DNA from: Streptomyces caelestis
GTDB taxonomy: Bacteria; Actinomycetota; Actinomycetes; Streptomycetales; Streptomycetaceae
DNA: 64,000 nucleotides
Direction: 5' to 3'
Assembly: GCF_001279005.1 (NCBI RefSeq)
Contig: NZ_LGCN01000120.1
Coordinates: forward strand, 124,001 to 188,000
Position numbers and translations under genes: made by a program. Position 1 is the first letter of the stretch. Each line of letters starts with the position of its first letter. A model generated the notes under the pieces. That model searched no databases and was not told where the DNA came from. It worked only from the letters and a program-made list of their open reading frames with translations. This document shows, in pieces, positions 7,542 through 15,367 of the stretch.

Positions 7542-9152
7542 TCACGCACGGTCGTCCCCGCTCCCGGTGGGGGCGCGCAGCCGGAACCGCTGGAGCTTGC
7601 CGGTGGCCGTGCGGGGCAGGGCGTCCAGGAACACGATCTCCCGCGGGCACTTGTACGGCGCGAGCTCGGACCTCACGAAGGCGCGCAGCGCCTCGGCGTC
7701 GCGTTCCGCGCTCTCCTTCAGGACCGCGTACGCCACCACCACCTGGCCGCGCGCCTCGTCCGGCCGGCCCACCACCGCCGCCTCGACGACGTCCGGGTGG
7801 CGCAGCAGGGCGTCCTCGACCTCGGGGCCCGCGATGTTGTACCCGGCCGAGATGATCATGTCGTCGGCGCGGGCGACGTACCGGAAGTAGCCGTCGGGGT
7901 CGCGGACGTAGGTGTCGCCGGTGATGTTCCAGCCGTCGCGCACGTACTCCCGCTGGCGCGGGTCGGCGAGGTAGCGGCAGCCGACGGGGCCGCGCACCGC
8001 GAGCAGCCCCGGCGCCCCGTCGGGCACGGGCGTGCCGTCGGCGTCCTGCACCCGCGCCTGCCAGCCGGGGACCGGAACTCCCGTCGTCCCGGGGCGGATC
8101 GCCTCGTCGGCGGCGGAGACGAAGATGTGCAGCAGTTCGGTGGCGCCGATGCCGTTGATGATCCGCAGCCCGGTGCGCTCGTGCCAGGCCCGCCAGGTGG
8201 CGGCGGGCAGGTTCTCGCCGGCCGAGACGCAGCGGCGCAGCGACGCGAGGTCGTGGCCGTCGAGCGCGGCGAGCATCGCGCGGTAGGCGGTGGGCGCGGT
8301 GAACAGCACCGACACCCCGTGCGCGGCGATCGCGGGCAACAGCTGGTCGGGGTGAGCCTGTTCGAGGAGCAGCGCGCTCGCCCCGGCCCGCAGCGGGAAC
8401 ACCACCAGGCCGCCGAGCCCGAAGGTGAAGCCCAGCGGAGGGCTGCCGGCGAACACGTCGTCCGGGAGCGGCTTCAGCACGTGCCGGGAGAAGGTGTCCG
8501 CGATCGCCAGCACGTCCCGGTGGAAGTGCATGCAGCCCTTGGGGCGCCCGGTGGTGCCGGAGGTGAAGGCGATCAGCGCCACGTCGTCGGCCGCGGTCGG
8601 CACGGCCTCGTACGGCGTGGTGGGCGCCGGGCGGTTCAGCAGGTCGCCGGGGGAGTCGCCGCCGTAGACGGTGAGGGAGAGGCCCGGCACGCCGGCCCTG
8701 GCGAGGTCGTCGACGGACCGGACGTCGCACAGGGCGTGGCGGACCTCGGCGATCTCACAGACGGTGCTCAGCTCGTGCGGGCGCTGCTGGGCCGGCACGG
8801 TGACGGCGATCGCGCCCGCCTTCAGCACCGCCAGCCAGCAGGCGGCCAGCCACGGGGTGGTGGGGCCGCGCAGCAGCACCCGGTTGCCGGGGACGATCCC
8901 GAGGTCGCCGGTGAGGAGGTGTGCGAGCCGGTCCACGCGGGCGCGCAGCTCGCCGTACGTCCAGGCCGCGCCGCCGGGGGTGCGGAACGCCGGGCGGCCG
9001 TCGGGCGGGCCGTGCAGCAGTTCGGCGGCGCAGTTCAGCCGGGCGGGGTAGCGCAGCTCCGGCAGGTCGAAGCGGAGCTCGGGCCACTGGTCGGGTGGCG
9101 GGAGGCGGTCGCGGGCGAAGGTGTCGACGTGCGCGGTGACCCGTGGATCCAT
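7542..9152 (-). CDS. Aryl-CoA ligase, probably 2-aminobenzoate-CoA ligase
   Basis: 536-residue ANL-superfamily adenylate-forming enzyme. The P-loop TSGTTGRPKG, the GIGATELLHIF segment, GDTYVRDPDGYF and the C-terminal catalytic lysine region PRTATGKLQRF are all present. The overall look (VPGNRVLLRGPTTPWLAACW, ISAGYNIAGPEVEDALL) is that of benzoate/2-aminobenzoate-CoA ligases. It would convert 2-aminobenzoate, CoA and ATP to 2-aminobenzoyl-CoA plus AMP and PPi, feeding the monooxygenase/reductase at the left edge. The ATG at 9152 has AAGGGGG upstream. It is divergent from the acyl-CoA dehydrogenase gene across 117 bases, a likely PaaX-controlled promoter region. Benzoate or another aryl acid remains possible. 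Confidence 0.85.
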   Translation of the reverse strand: MDPRVTAHVDTFARDRLPPPDQWPELRFDLPELRYPARLNCAAELLHGPPDGRPAFRTPGGAAWTYGELRARVDRLAHLLTGDLGIVPGNRVLLRGPTTPWLAACWLAVLKAGAIAVTVPAQQRPHELSTVCEIAEVRHALCDVRSVDDLARAGVPGLSLTVYGGDSPGDLLNRPAPTTPYEAVPTAADDVALIAFTSGTTGRPKGCMHFHRDVLAIADTFSRHVLKPLPDDVFAGSPPLGFTFGLGGLVVFPLRAGASALLLEQAHPDQLLPAIAAHGVSVLFTAPTAYRAMLAALDGHDLASLRRCVSAGENLPAATWRAWHERTGLRIINGIGATELLHIFVSAADEAIRPGTTGVPVPGWQARVQDADGTPVPDGAPGLLAVRGPVGCRYLADPRQREYVRDGWNITGDTYVRDPDGYFRYVARADDMIISAGYNIAGPEVEDALLRHPDVVEAAVVGRPDEARGQVVVAYAVLKESAERDAEALRAFVRSELAPYKCPREIVFLDALPRTATGKLQRFRLRAPTGSGDDRA

Positions 9153-9269
9153 GGCGGTTCGCCCCCTTGGCGTGGTGGGCTCGCATCCGGAGCGTATCGC
9201 GTTGGTGACGGCAGTCAACGGTCCGCGATAACCTCGGGAGTGGACCGGTGGCGAGGGAAGGGACCGGCG

Positions 9270-10484
9270 ATGACCGCATTCTCGCTCGAACCGGCGCGAC
9301 TCGCCTGGTGCGCCGAGCTGCGCGCACTGGCCGCGGACCGGCTGCGGCCCCTGGCCGAGAAGGGCGAGCCCGGCCGGGTCGACCGCGCCCTGGTCGCCGA
9401 ACTGGGCGCCCTCGGCCTGTTGTCCCGCCTGTTCGCCTCGGGCGCGCTCGACCTGTGCCTGATGCGGGAGTCCCTGGCCCACGCCTGCACCGAGGCGGAG
9501 ACCGCCCTGGCCCTCCAGGGCCTGGGCGCCCACCCGGTGCACGCCCACGGAACGGCCGCCCAGCGCGCCCGCTGGCTGCCCGGGGTGAGCGAGGGCAGCG
9601 TCGTCGCGGCCTTCGCGCTCAGCGAGCCGGGCGCGGGCTCGGACGCGGCGGCACTGTCGCTGACGGCGGAGCCGGCCGGCCGGCCGGGCCCGGCGGGGAC
9701 GCCCGGGCGGGACGCGGCCCCGGTCGCCGACCCGGCGCCGGAGTCCCTGGCCGCGCGAGGCGACGGCCGCTCCGGCTGGCGGCTCACCGGGGAGAAGCGC
9801 TGGATCTCCAACGCCCCCGACGCCGACTTCTACACCGTCTTCGCCCGCACCACCCCCGGCGCCGGAGCGCGCGGCGTGACCGCCTTCCTGGTGCCCGCCG
9901 ACCGCCCCGGCCTCACCGGCAGCCGCCTCGACATGCTCTCCCCGCACCCCGTCGGCGCCCTCGCCTTCGACGCCGTACCGGTGACCGCCGCCGACGTGCT
10001 CGGCGAGGTCGACCGGGGCTTCCGGGTCGCCATGGAGACCCTCAACCTGTTCCGCCCCAGCGTCGGCGCCTTCGCGGTCGGCATGGCGCAGGCCGCCCTG
10101 GACGCGACCCTCGCCCACACCGCCCGGCGGGACGCCTTCGGCGGCAAGCTGAAGGACCTCCAGTCCGTCGCCCACCAGGTCGCCGAGATGGCGCTGCGCA
10201 CGGAGTCGGCCCGGCTCATGGTGTACGCGGCGGCGACGGCGTACGACGAGGGCGCCGCCGACGTCCCCCGGCGCTCCGCGATGGCGAAACTGCTGGCCAC
10301 CGAGACCGCGCAGTACGTCGTCGACAGGGCCGTCCAGCTGCACGGCGCCCGCGCCCTGCAACGCGGGCACCTGCTCGAACACCTCTACCGCGAGGTCCGC
10401 GCCCCCCGCGTCTACGAGGGGGCGAGCGAGGTCCAACGGGGCATCATCGCCAAGGAGCTGTACGGGAACCTGGAGGACCGGTGA
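9270..10484 (+). CDS. Acyl-CoA dehydrogenase of the aminobenzoate cluster
   Basis: 404 residues. The FAD-binding ALSEPGAGSDAA motif, the GEKRWISN segment and the C-terminal YEGASEVQRGI region with its conserved glutamate are those of acyl-CoA dehydrogenases. It likely oxidises an alicyclic acyl-CoA formed after ring reduction. An odd feature is a Pro/Gly/Ala-rich stretch at about residues 135-168, inserted in the middle beta domain between LSLTAEP and SGWRLTGEK, where relatives need only a few residues. The start ATG 9270 was taken because GGGAAGGGA lies just upstream. The stop overlaps the RidA start as GTGA. Substrate is inferred from context. Confidence 0.85.
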   Translation: MTAFSLEPARLAWCAELRALAADRLRPLAEKGEPGRVDRALVAELGALGLLSRLFASGALDLCLMRESLAHACTEAETALALQGLGAHPVHAHGTAAQRARWLPGVSEGSVVAAFALSEPGAGSDAAALSLTAEPAGRPGPAGTPGRDAAPVADPAPESLAARGDGRSGWRLTGEKRWISNAPDADFYTVFARTTPGAGARGVTAFLVPADRPGLTGSRLDMLSPHPVGALAFDAVPVTAADVLGEVDRGFRVAMETLNLFRPSVGAFAVGMAQAALDATLAHTARRDAFGGKLKDLQSVAHQVAEMALRTESARLMVYAAATAYDEGAADVPRRSAMAKLLATETAQYVVDRAVQLHGARALQRGHLLEHLYREVRAPRVYEGASEVQRGIIAKELYGNLEDR

Positions 10485-10879
10485 CCGCCGAGCGCGTCAA
10501 CCCGCCCGCGCTCTCCCCGCCGGCCGGCTTCTCGCACGCCGTCGTCGCCACCGGCTCCCGGCTGGTGTTCCTGGCCGGCCAGACCGCCCTCGACGCCGAC
10601 GGCGAGGTGGTCGGCGACACCCTGCCCGACCAGTTCGCGCGGGCCCTCGCCAACCTCCTCACCGCCCTGCACGCGGCCGGCGGCGTCCCCGCCGACCTGG
10701 CCCGCGTCACCGTCTACGCCACCGACGTGGCCGCGTACCGCGCCCACGCCCGCGAACTCGGCCGCGTCTGGCGGGAACTGGCCGGCCGCGACTACCCGGC
10801 GATGGCGGTCGTCGGGGTGGTCCGGCTGTGGGACGAACGGGCCCTGGTCGAACTCGACGGCTTCGCCCTGCTGCCCTGA
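10481..10879 (+). CDS. RidA/YjgF-family enamine/imine deaminase
   Basis: 132 residues from GTG 10481, overlapping the dehydrogenase stop by four bases, so the two are translationally coupled. The sequence has the RidA fold pattern (VFLAGQTALDADGEVVG, then LARVTVYATDVAAYRAH, ending VELDGFALLP). RidA proteins hydrolyse reactive enamine or imine intermediates to ketones with release of ammonia. Ring reduction of 2-aminobenzoyl-CoA leaves an enamine on the ring, so a cluster-specific RidA is a sensible way to remove the amino group. That role is an inference; the protein lacks the classical C-terminal signature arginine segment in obvious form, so a diverged RidA subfamily is likely. Confidence 0.8.
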   Translation: MTAERVNPPALSPPAGFSHAVVATGSRLVFLAGQTALDADGEVVGDTLPDQFARALANLLTALHAAGGVPADLARVTVYATDVAAYRAHARELGRVWRELAGRDYPAMAVVGVVRLWDERALVELDGFALLP

Positions 10880-10892
10880 GCGGCGGACCGGT

Positions 10893-11123
10893 TCAGGCGG
10901 CGACCGCGAGCCGGTCGGCGGGGGCCGCGAACCGGTCTGCGGGAGCCCGGTGCGGGGCGATCACCCGGCCGTCGGGGAGCGGTTCGCCGGTGTCGTCGAA
11001 GACGATCGCACCGTCGCACGGCAGGCTCCGGCCCCGCTCGGGGTGGGCGGCCACCACATGTGCGGCGGCGTCGTCGGCACGGGGGCAGGAGGACCGGTGG
11101 GCGCACAGGGCGCACCTCCACAT
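10893..11123 (-). CDS. Small Cys/His protein of unknown function
   Basis: 76 residues if started at ATG 11123. The N-terminus MWRCALCAHRSSCPRADD followed by AAHVVAAHPERG gives a Cys-x2-Cys plus Cys/His pattern that could bind zinc. The middle (GAIVFDDTGEPLPDGRVIAPH) is well ordered, while the last 20 residues are repetitive (PADRFAAPADRL). No clear ribosome site precedes the ATG, and the frame stays open upstream, so the start is uncertain. It is convergent with the RidA gene, with only 13 bases between the stops. I do not recognise the family. Confidence 0.5.
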   Translation of the reverse strand: MWRCALCAHRSSCPRADDAAAHVVAAHPERGRSLPCDGAIVFDDTGEPLPDGRVIAPHRAPADRFAAPADRLAVAA

Positions 11124-11275
11124 GGGTGGAACGATCCGAAGGGGCCGTATGCGCCGACCGCGCCCGGGCCGCGCCCGCGGCGGAACCGCCCGCCGGGAAA
11201 CGTGACAGCCCCCGGACGGTCCCGGGGCGGTTCCCCGGCGGCCGGGCCGACTCGCCACCGAAGGGGTGACGATGA

Positions 11276-11785
<510 letters not shown>

Positions 11786-11799
11786 CCCGGGAGCCCCGC

Positions 11800-12858
11800 T
11801 CACGACTCGCCGGCGGGCCAGTCCAGCAGGCGTGCGCCGATCACCGCCGTCTGAAGCACGTAACGGTGGGCGGGGTCCGACGGGTTGGCGCCGGTGAGCT
11901 TGTGGATGCGCTCCAGGCGGTACGTCAGCGCGCGCACGCTCAGCGAGAGCCGCCGGGCCGCCTCCGCGGCGACACAGCCGGAGTCGAAGTACGCGGTGAG
12001 CGTGTCCAGGAGGGGCACGGCGCCGCCGCGGGCCGTGGTCAGCGGCCCCAGGGTGTTGTGCACCAGGTCGGCCATGGCCTGGCGGTCGCGCGCCAGCACG
12101 GGATAGACGAGCAGGTCGGAGGCGTGCAGCACCGGATCGTCGAGCCCCAGCCGCTCGGCTATCTCCAGTGAGCTGAGGGCCTCCTCGTAGGACTGGACGA
12201 CACCGCCGGGACCCGACTGCGGACGGCCGACGGCGACCTGGCCGCCGTCGGTGGCGGCGTGCGCCTGCTTGGCGAAGTACGTGAGCACCTCCCGCTGGTG
12301 CCCGGGCGCGATGCACAGCAGCCGTCCGTCCTTGGTGGTGAGCAGGATGCTGCGGTCACCGAACCGGGAGATCAGGGCGCGCTCCACCTGCCGCGGCACC
12401 GGGTCGCCCTCGTCGTAGGCGGCCACGCCCCGGGCGACGGCGACCGCGTGCTCGTGGGACAGCCGCAGCCCGAAGCGCTCGGCGCGTTCCGCCAGCCGCC
12501 CCAGGTCGCTGCGGCCGTAGAGCAGGTCGTCGATGAACTCCCGCCGTGCCGCCTCCTCCTGACGCACCGCCAGCCGCTGCGCCCGCTCGTACCCCTCGGC
12601 GAACGCGTCCACGACCTGCTGTACGGCCGCGAGCGCCTCGTCGGCCGAGTCCGCCCCGCGCGGCCACGTCCCGCGGGCGCCGGAGAGGTGCGCGCTGACC
12701 AGGGACCGCAGGCCGAAGCCCGCCTCCGCGGCCCGTTCCCCCAGGGCCCGCCGGGAGGCGATCTCGTCCCGGTTGAGGCGCCTGCCCGTGGCCGCGACCT
12801 CGGCCAGAAGGTGGGCGTAGCCCTCCAGATACTGCTCCGGAATCTCCCGTTCGGTCAC
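11800..12858 (-). CDS. PucR/CdaR-family transcriptional regulator
   Basis: 352 residues. The C-terminus carries the PucR-type helix-turn-helix (LLDTLTAYFDSGCVAAEAAR, then LSLSVRALTYRLERIHKLTG), which is diagnostic. The central part (about residues 150-280) is the GGDEF-like CdaR domain, and the N-terminal part an all-alpha sensor region. Such proteins usually activate a neighbouring gene in response to a small molecule. It is divergent from the flotillin gene, with 391 bases between them containing four inverted repeats. One of them (TTGCCGGA-T-TCCGGCAA at 12932-12948) is 74 bases upstream of this start and is a good candidate operator. Confidence 0.85.
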   Translation of the reverse strand: MTEREIPEQYLEGYAHLLAEVAATGRRLNRDEIASRRALGERAAEAGFGLRSLVSAHLSGARGTWPRGADSADEALAAVQQVVDAFAEGYERAQRLAVRQEEAARREFIDDLLYGRSDLGRLAERAERFGLRLSHEHAVAVARGVAAYDEGDPVPRQVERALISRFGDRSILLTTKDGRLLCIAPGHQREVLTYFAKQAHAATDGGQVAVGRPQSGPGGVVQSYEEALSSLEIAERLGLDDPVLHASDLLVYPVLARDRQAMADLVHNTLGPLTTARGGAVPLLDTLTAYFDSGCVAAEAARRLSLSVRALTYRLERIHKLTGANPSDPAHRYVLQTAVIGARLLDWPAGES

Positions 12859-12931
12859 GTCTTCCCCCCGATTCTTGACGCTTCCCTAACGCGTCGGTTG
12901 TGTCGCACCGGCATCAAGACCTTAATGAATG

Positions 12932-12948
12932 TTGCCGGATTCCGGCAA
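12932..12948. promoter_or_regulatory. Candidate operator, 17-bp palindrome upstream of PucR gene
   Basis: TTGCCGGA, one central T, then TCCGGCAA: perfect 8-base arms. It lies in the divergent PucR-flotillin region next to a relatively AT-rich stretch (12917-12930) where a promoter is likely. Binding by the PucR protein is inferred. Confidence 0.55.
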
Positions 12949-13000
12949 TGCGCGAGCGCGTCGCGAGCGGGCAGCATGGTCCGCGGGGAGCACCGCGGAT

Positions 13001-13200
13001 GGTTCCGGTGCCGGGCACCGGCAGGCGCCCGGCACCGGAACCCGGAGGGGAGCGGTGTCACCCCCCTTGACGTGAACGGCGAACGGTGGGCAGGGGGCGC
13101 GCCGGTGCGGACGGACACCGTCCGCACCGGCGCAGAACCGCAGCGCCGCCTGTGCCGTCTCCTCCTCCGCCGGACCTTCGTCCGCCTCGCCAACGAGGCG
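13001..13200 (+). repeat. Three consecutive stem-loops in the leader of the flotillin gene
   Basis: Stem 1 pairs GGTTCCGGTGCCGGGC (13001-13016) with 13027-13042, 16 perfect bases around a 10-base loop. Stem 2 pairs GCCGGTGCGGAC (13101-13112) with 13120-13131, 12 perfect bases. Stem 3 pairs CGCCTCG (13183-13189) with CGAGGCG (13194-13200). The genes on both sides point away, so these are not ordinary terminators; they may structure the 5' leader RNA or bind protein. No gene fits this gap. Confidence 0.6.
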
Positions 13201-13249
13201 CCGCTCCAACCGACTTACGCCCGCATTCCAGACCAGGAGGACGTGTCCC

Positions 13250-15295
13250 ATGGATGCCGCCACCGTGGGCATCGCCGTACTCGTCGGCGTCGCCCTGCTG
13301 TTCGTACTCATCGGCCTGCTCGTCGTCTCGAAACTGTTCCGCAAGGTGGAGCAGGGCAAGGCGCTGATCGTCTCCAAGGTACGCAGGGTCGACGTGACCT
13401 TCACCGGGTCGGTCGTGCTGCCGGTGCTGCACAAGGCCGAGGTGATGGACATCTCGGTGAAGACCATCGAGATCACCCGGGCCGGCAAGGAGGGCCTGAT
13501 CTGCCGGGACAACATCCGGGCGGACATCCGCATCACCTTCTTCGTCAAGGTCAACAAGACCGTCGAGGACGTCATCAAGGTCGCCCAGGCCGTCGGCACC
13601 GCGCGGGCCAGCGACCGCAACACGCTCCAGGAGCTGTTCCACGCCAAGTTCTCCGAGGCGCTGAAGACCGTCGGCAAGCAGATGGACTTCACCGACCTCT
13701 ACACCAAGCGCGAGGAGCTGCGGTACCGCATCATCGAGGTCATCGGGGTCGACCTCAGCGGCTACCACCTCGAGGACGCCGCGATCGACTACCTGGAGCA
13801 GACGCCGCTGACCCAGCTCGACCCGGGCAACGTCCTCGACGCGCAGGGCATCCGCAAGATCACCGAGCTGACGGCCGTGGAGCACGTCCGCACCAACGAG
13901 GCCCAGCGCAACGAGCAGAAGGAGATCACCCGGCAGGACGTCGACGCGCGCGAGGCGATCCTGGAGCTGGAGCGCCGGCAGGCGGACGCCGAGATCAAGC
14001 AGCGGCGCGAGATCGAGACCGTACGGGCCCGCGAGGAGGCCGAGACCGCGCGGGTGGTGGAGGAGGAGCGGCTGCGCGCGCAGAGCGCCTTCCTGCGCAC
14101 CGAGGAGCAGCTCGGCGTGCAGCGCGAGAACCAGGCCCGCGAGGTCGCCGTCGCCGCCAAGAACCGCGAGCGGGTCATCGCCGTGGAGAGCGAGCGCATC
14201 GAGAAGGACCGCCTGCTCGAGGTCATCGCCCGCGAGCGGGAGACCCAGCTGACCAGGATCGCCGCCGACAAGGAGGTCGAGGCGGAGAAGCGGGAGATCG
14301 CCGAGGTCGTCCGGGAACGGGTCGCGGTGGACCGCACGGTCGCCGAGCAGGAGGAGTCGATCCTGAGGCTGCGGGCCGTCGAGGAGGCCGAGCGCCGGCG
14401 CCAGGCCGTGATCATCGCCGCGGAGGCCGAGGCGCAGGAGCAGCTGGTCAAGGACATCAAGGCCGCCGAGGCCGCCGAGCAGGCCGCCACGCACCGCGCC
14501 GCCGAGGAACTCACCCTCGCCGAGGCCCGGTTGAAGACCGCCGACCTCGACGCACGGGCCAAGCTGCGGCTGGCCGAGGGCGTCCAGGCGGAGTCCGCGG
14601 CCGAGGGACTGGCCGCCGTCCAGGTCCGCGACAAGGAGGCCGAGGTCATCGAGAAGGCGGGCCGCGCCGAGGCCGAGGCCACCCAGGCCCGGCTGCGCGC
14701 GGAGGCCGAGGGGGCGCGGGCCAAGGCCCTCGCCGACGCGGAGGCCATCGGCGGCAAACTCCGCGCGGAGGCGGCCGGCCTCACCGAGAAGGCGGCGGCG
14801 ATGGCCGCCCTCGACGAGGCGTCCCGCGGCCACGAGGAGTACCGGCTGCGGCTGGAGGCGGAGAAGGACATCCGGCTCGCCGGACTGGAGGTGCAGCGGC
14901 AGGTCGCCGAGGCGCAGGCCACGGTCCTCGCCACCGGACTGGAGAACGCGGACATCAACATCGTCGGCGGGGAGTCGGTGTTCCTCGACCGTCTCGTCTC
15001 CTCGATCGCGCTCGGCAAGAGCGTGGACGGCTTCGTCCAGCACTCCGAGACCGCGCAGGCCCTCGCCGGTCCCTGGCTGGACGGCTCCGCGAGCTTCACC
15101 GACGACCTGAGCCGCGTCCTGAGCTCCGTCTCCACCGCCGACGTGCAGAACCTCACGGTCTCCGCGCTGCTGATGCGCCTGATGCAGCAGGGCGGTGAGA
15201 ACACCGGACGGTTCGAGGAGCTGATCGAGAAAGCCGGTGAGCTGGGCCTCTCGGACACACCGCTGGCCGTGCCGAACGGCCGCGCCAGGGCCTGA
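13250..15295 (+). CDS. Flotillin-family (YqiK-like, SPFH domain) membrane protein
   Basis: 681 residues. Residues 7-27 form a membrane anchor (TVGIAVLVGVALLFVLIGLL). An SPFH/band-7 domain follows (about 30-200: GKALIVSKVRRVDVTFTGSV, AVGTARASDRNTLQELFHAK). A very long Glu/Ala/Arg-rich coiled coil (about 220-540) and a C-terminal region (NADINIVGGESVFLDRL) complete the protein. Flotillins form membrane scaffolds linked to lipid domains and membrane stress. ATG 13250 has AGGAGG upstream. A strong hairpin and then a giant AAA ATPase gene follow on the same strand, a pairing that suggests the ATPase works with the scaffold. The unusual stem-loops in the leader hint at post-transcriptional control. 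Confidence 0.9.
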   Translation: MDAATVGIAVLVGVALLFVLIGLLVVSKLFRKVEQGKALIVSKVRRVDVTFTGSVVLPVLHKAEVMDISVKTIEITRAGKEGLICRDNIRADIRITFFVKVNKTVEDVIKVAQAVGTARASDRNTLQELFHAKFSEALKTVGKQMDFTDLYTKREELRYRIIEVIGVDLSGYHLEDAAIDYLEQTPLTQLDPGNVLDAQGIRKITELTAVEHVRTNEAQRNEQKEITRQDVDAREAILELERRQADAEIKQRREIETVRAREEAETARVVEEERLRAQSAFLRTEEQLGVQRENQAREVAVAAKNRERVIAVESERIEKDRLLEVIARERETQLTRIAADKEVEAEKREIAEVVRERVAVDRTVAEQEESILRLRAVEEAERRRQAVIIAAEAEAQEQLVKDIKAAEAAEQAATHRAAEELTLAEARLKTADLDARAKLRLAEGVQAESAAEGLAAVQVRDKEAEVIEKAGRAEAEATQARLRAEAEGARAKALADAEAIGGKLRAEAAGLTEKAAAMAALDEASRGHEEYRLRLEAEKDIRLAGLEVQRQVAEAQATVLATGLENADINIVGGESVFLDRLVSSIALGKSVDGFVQHSETAQALAGPWLDGSASFTDDLSRVLSSVSTADVQNLTVSALLMRLMQQGGENTGRFEELIEKAGELGLSDTPLAVPNGRARA

Positions 15296-15303
15296 CCACC
15301 CTC

Positions 15304-15344
15304 CGGTCGGGAGCCGCCGCACAGGGGACGGCGGCTCCCGACCG
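15304..15344 (+). terminator. 16-bp stem-loop between flotillin and AAA ATPase genes
   Basis: CGGTCGGGAGCCGCCG at 15304-15319 pairs perfectly with 15329-15344 around a 9-base loop, starting 8 bases after the flotillin stop and 24 bases before the next ATG. It is likely a partial terminator that lowers expression of the giant ATPase relative to flotillin. Confidence 0.75.
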
Positions 15345-15367
15345 CACCATCCGAGAGGCAGCCAGCC

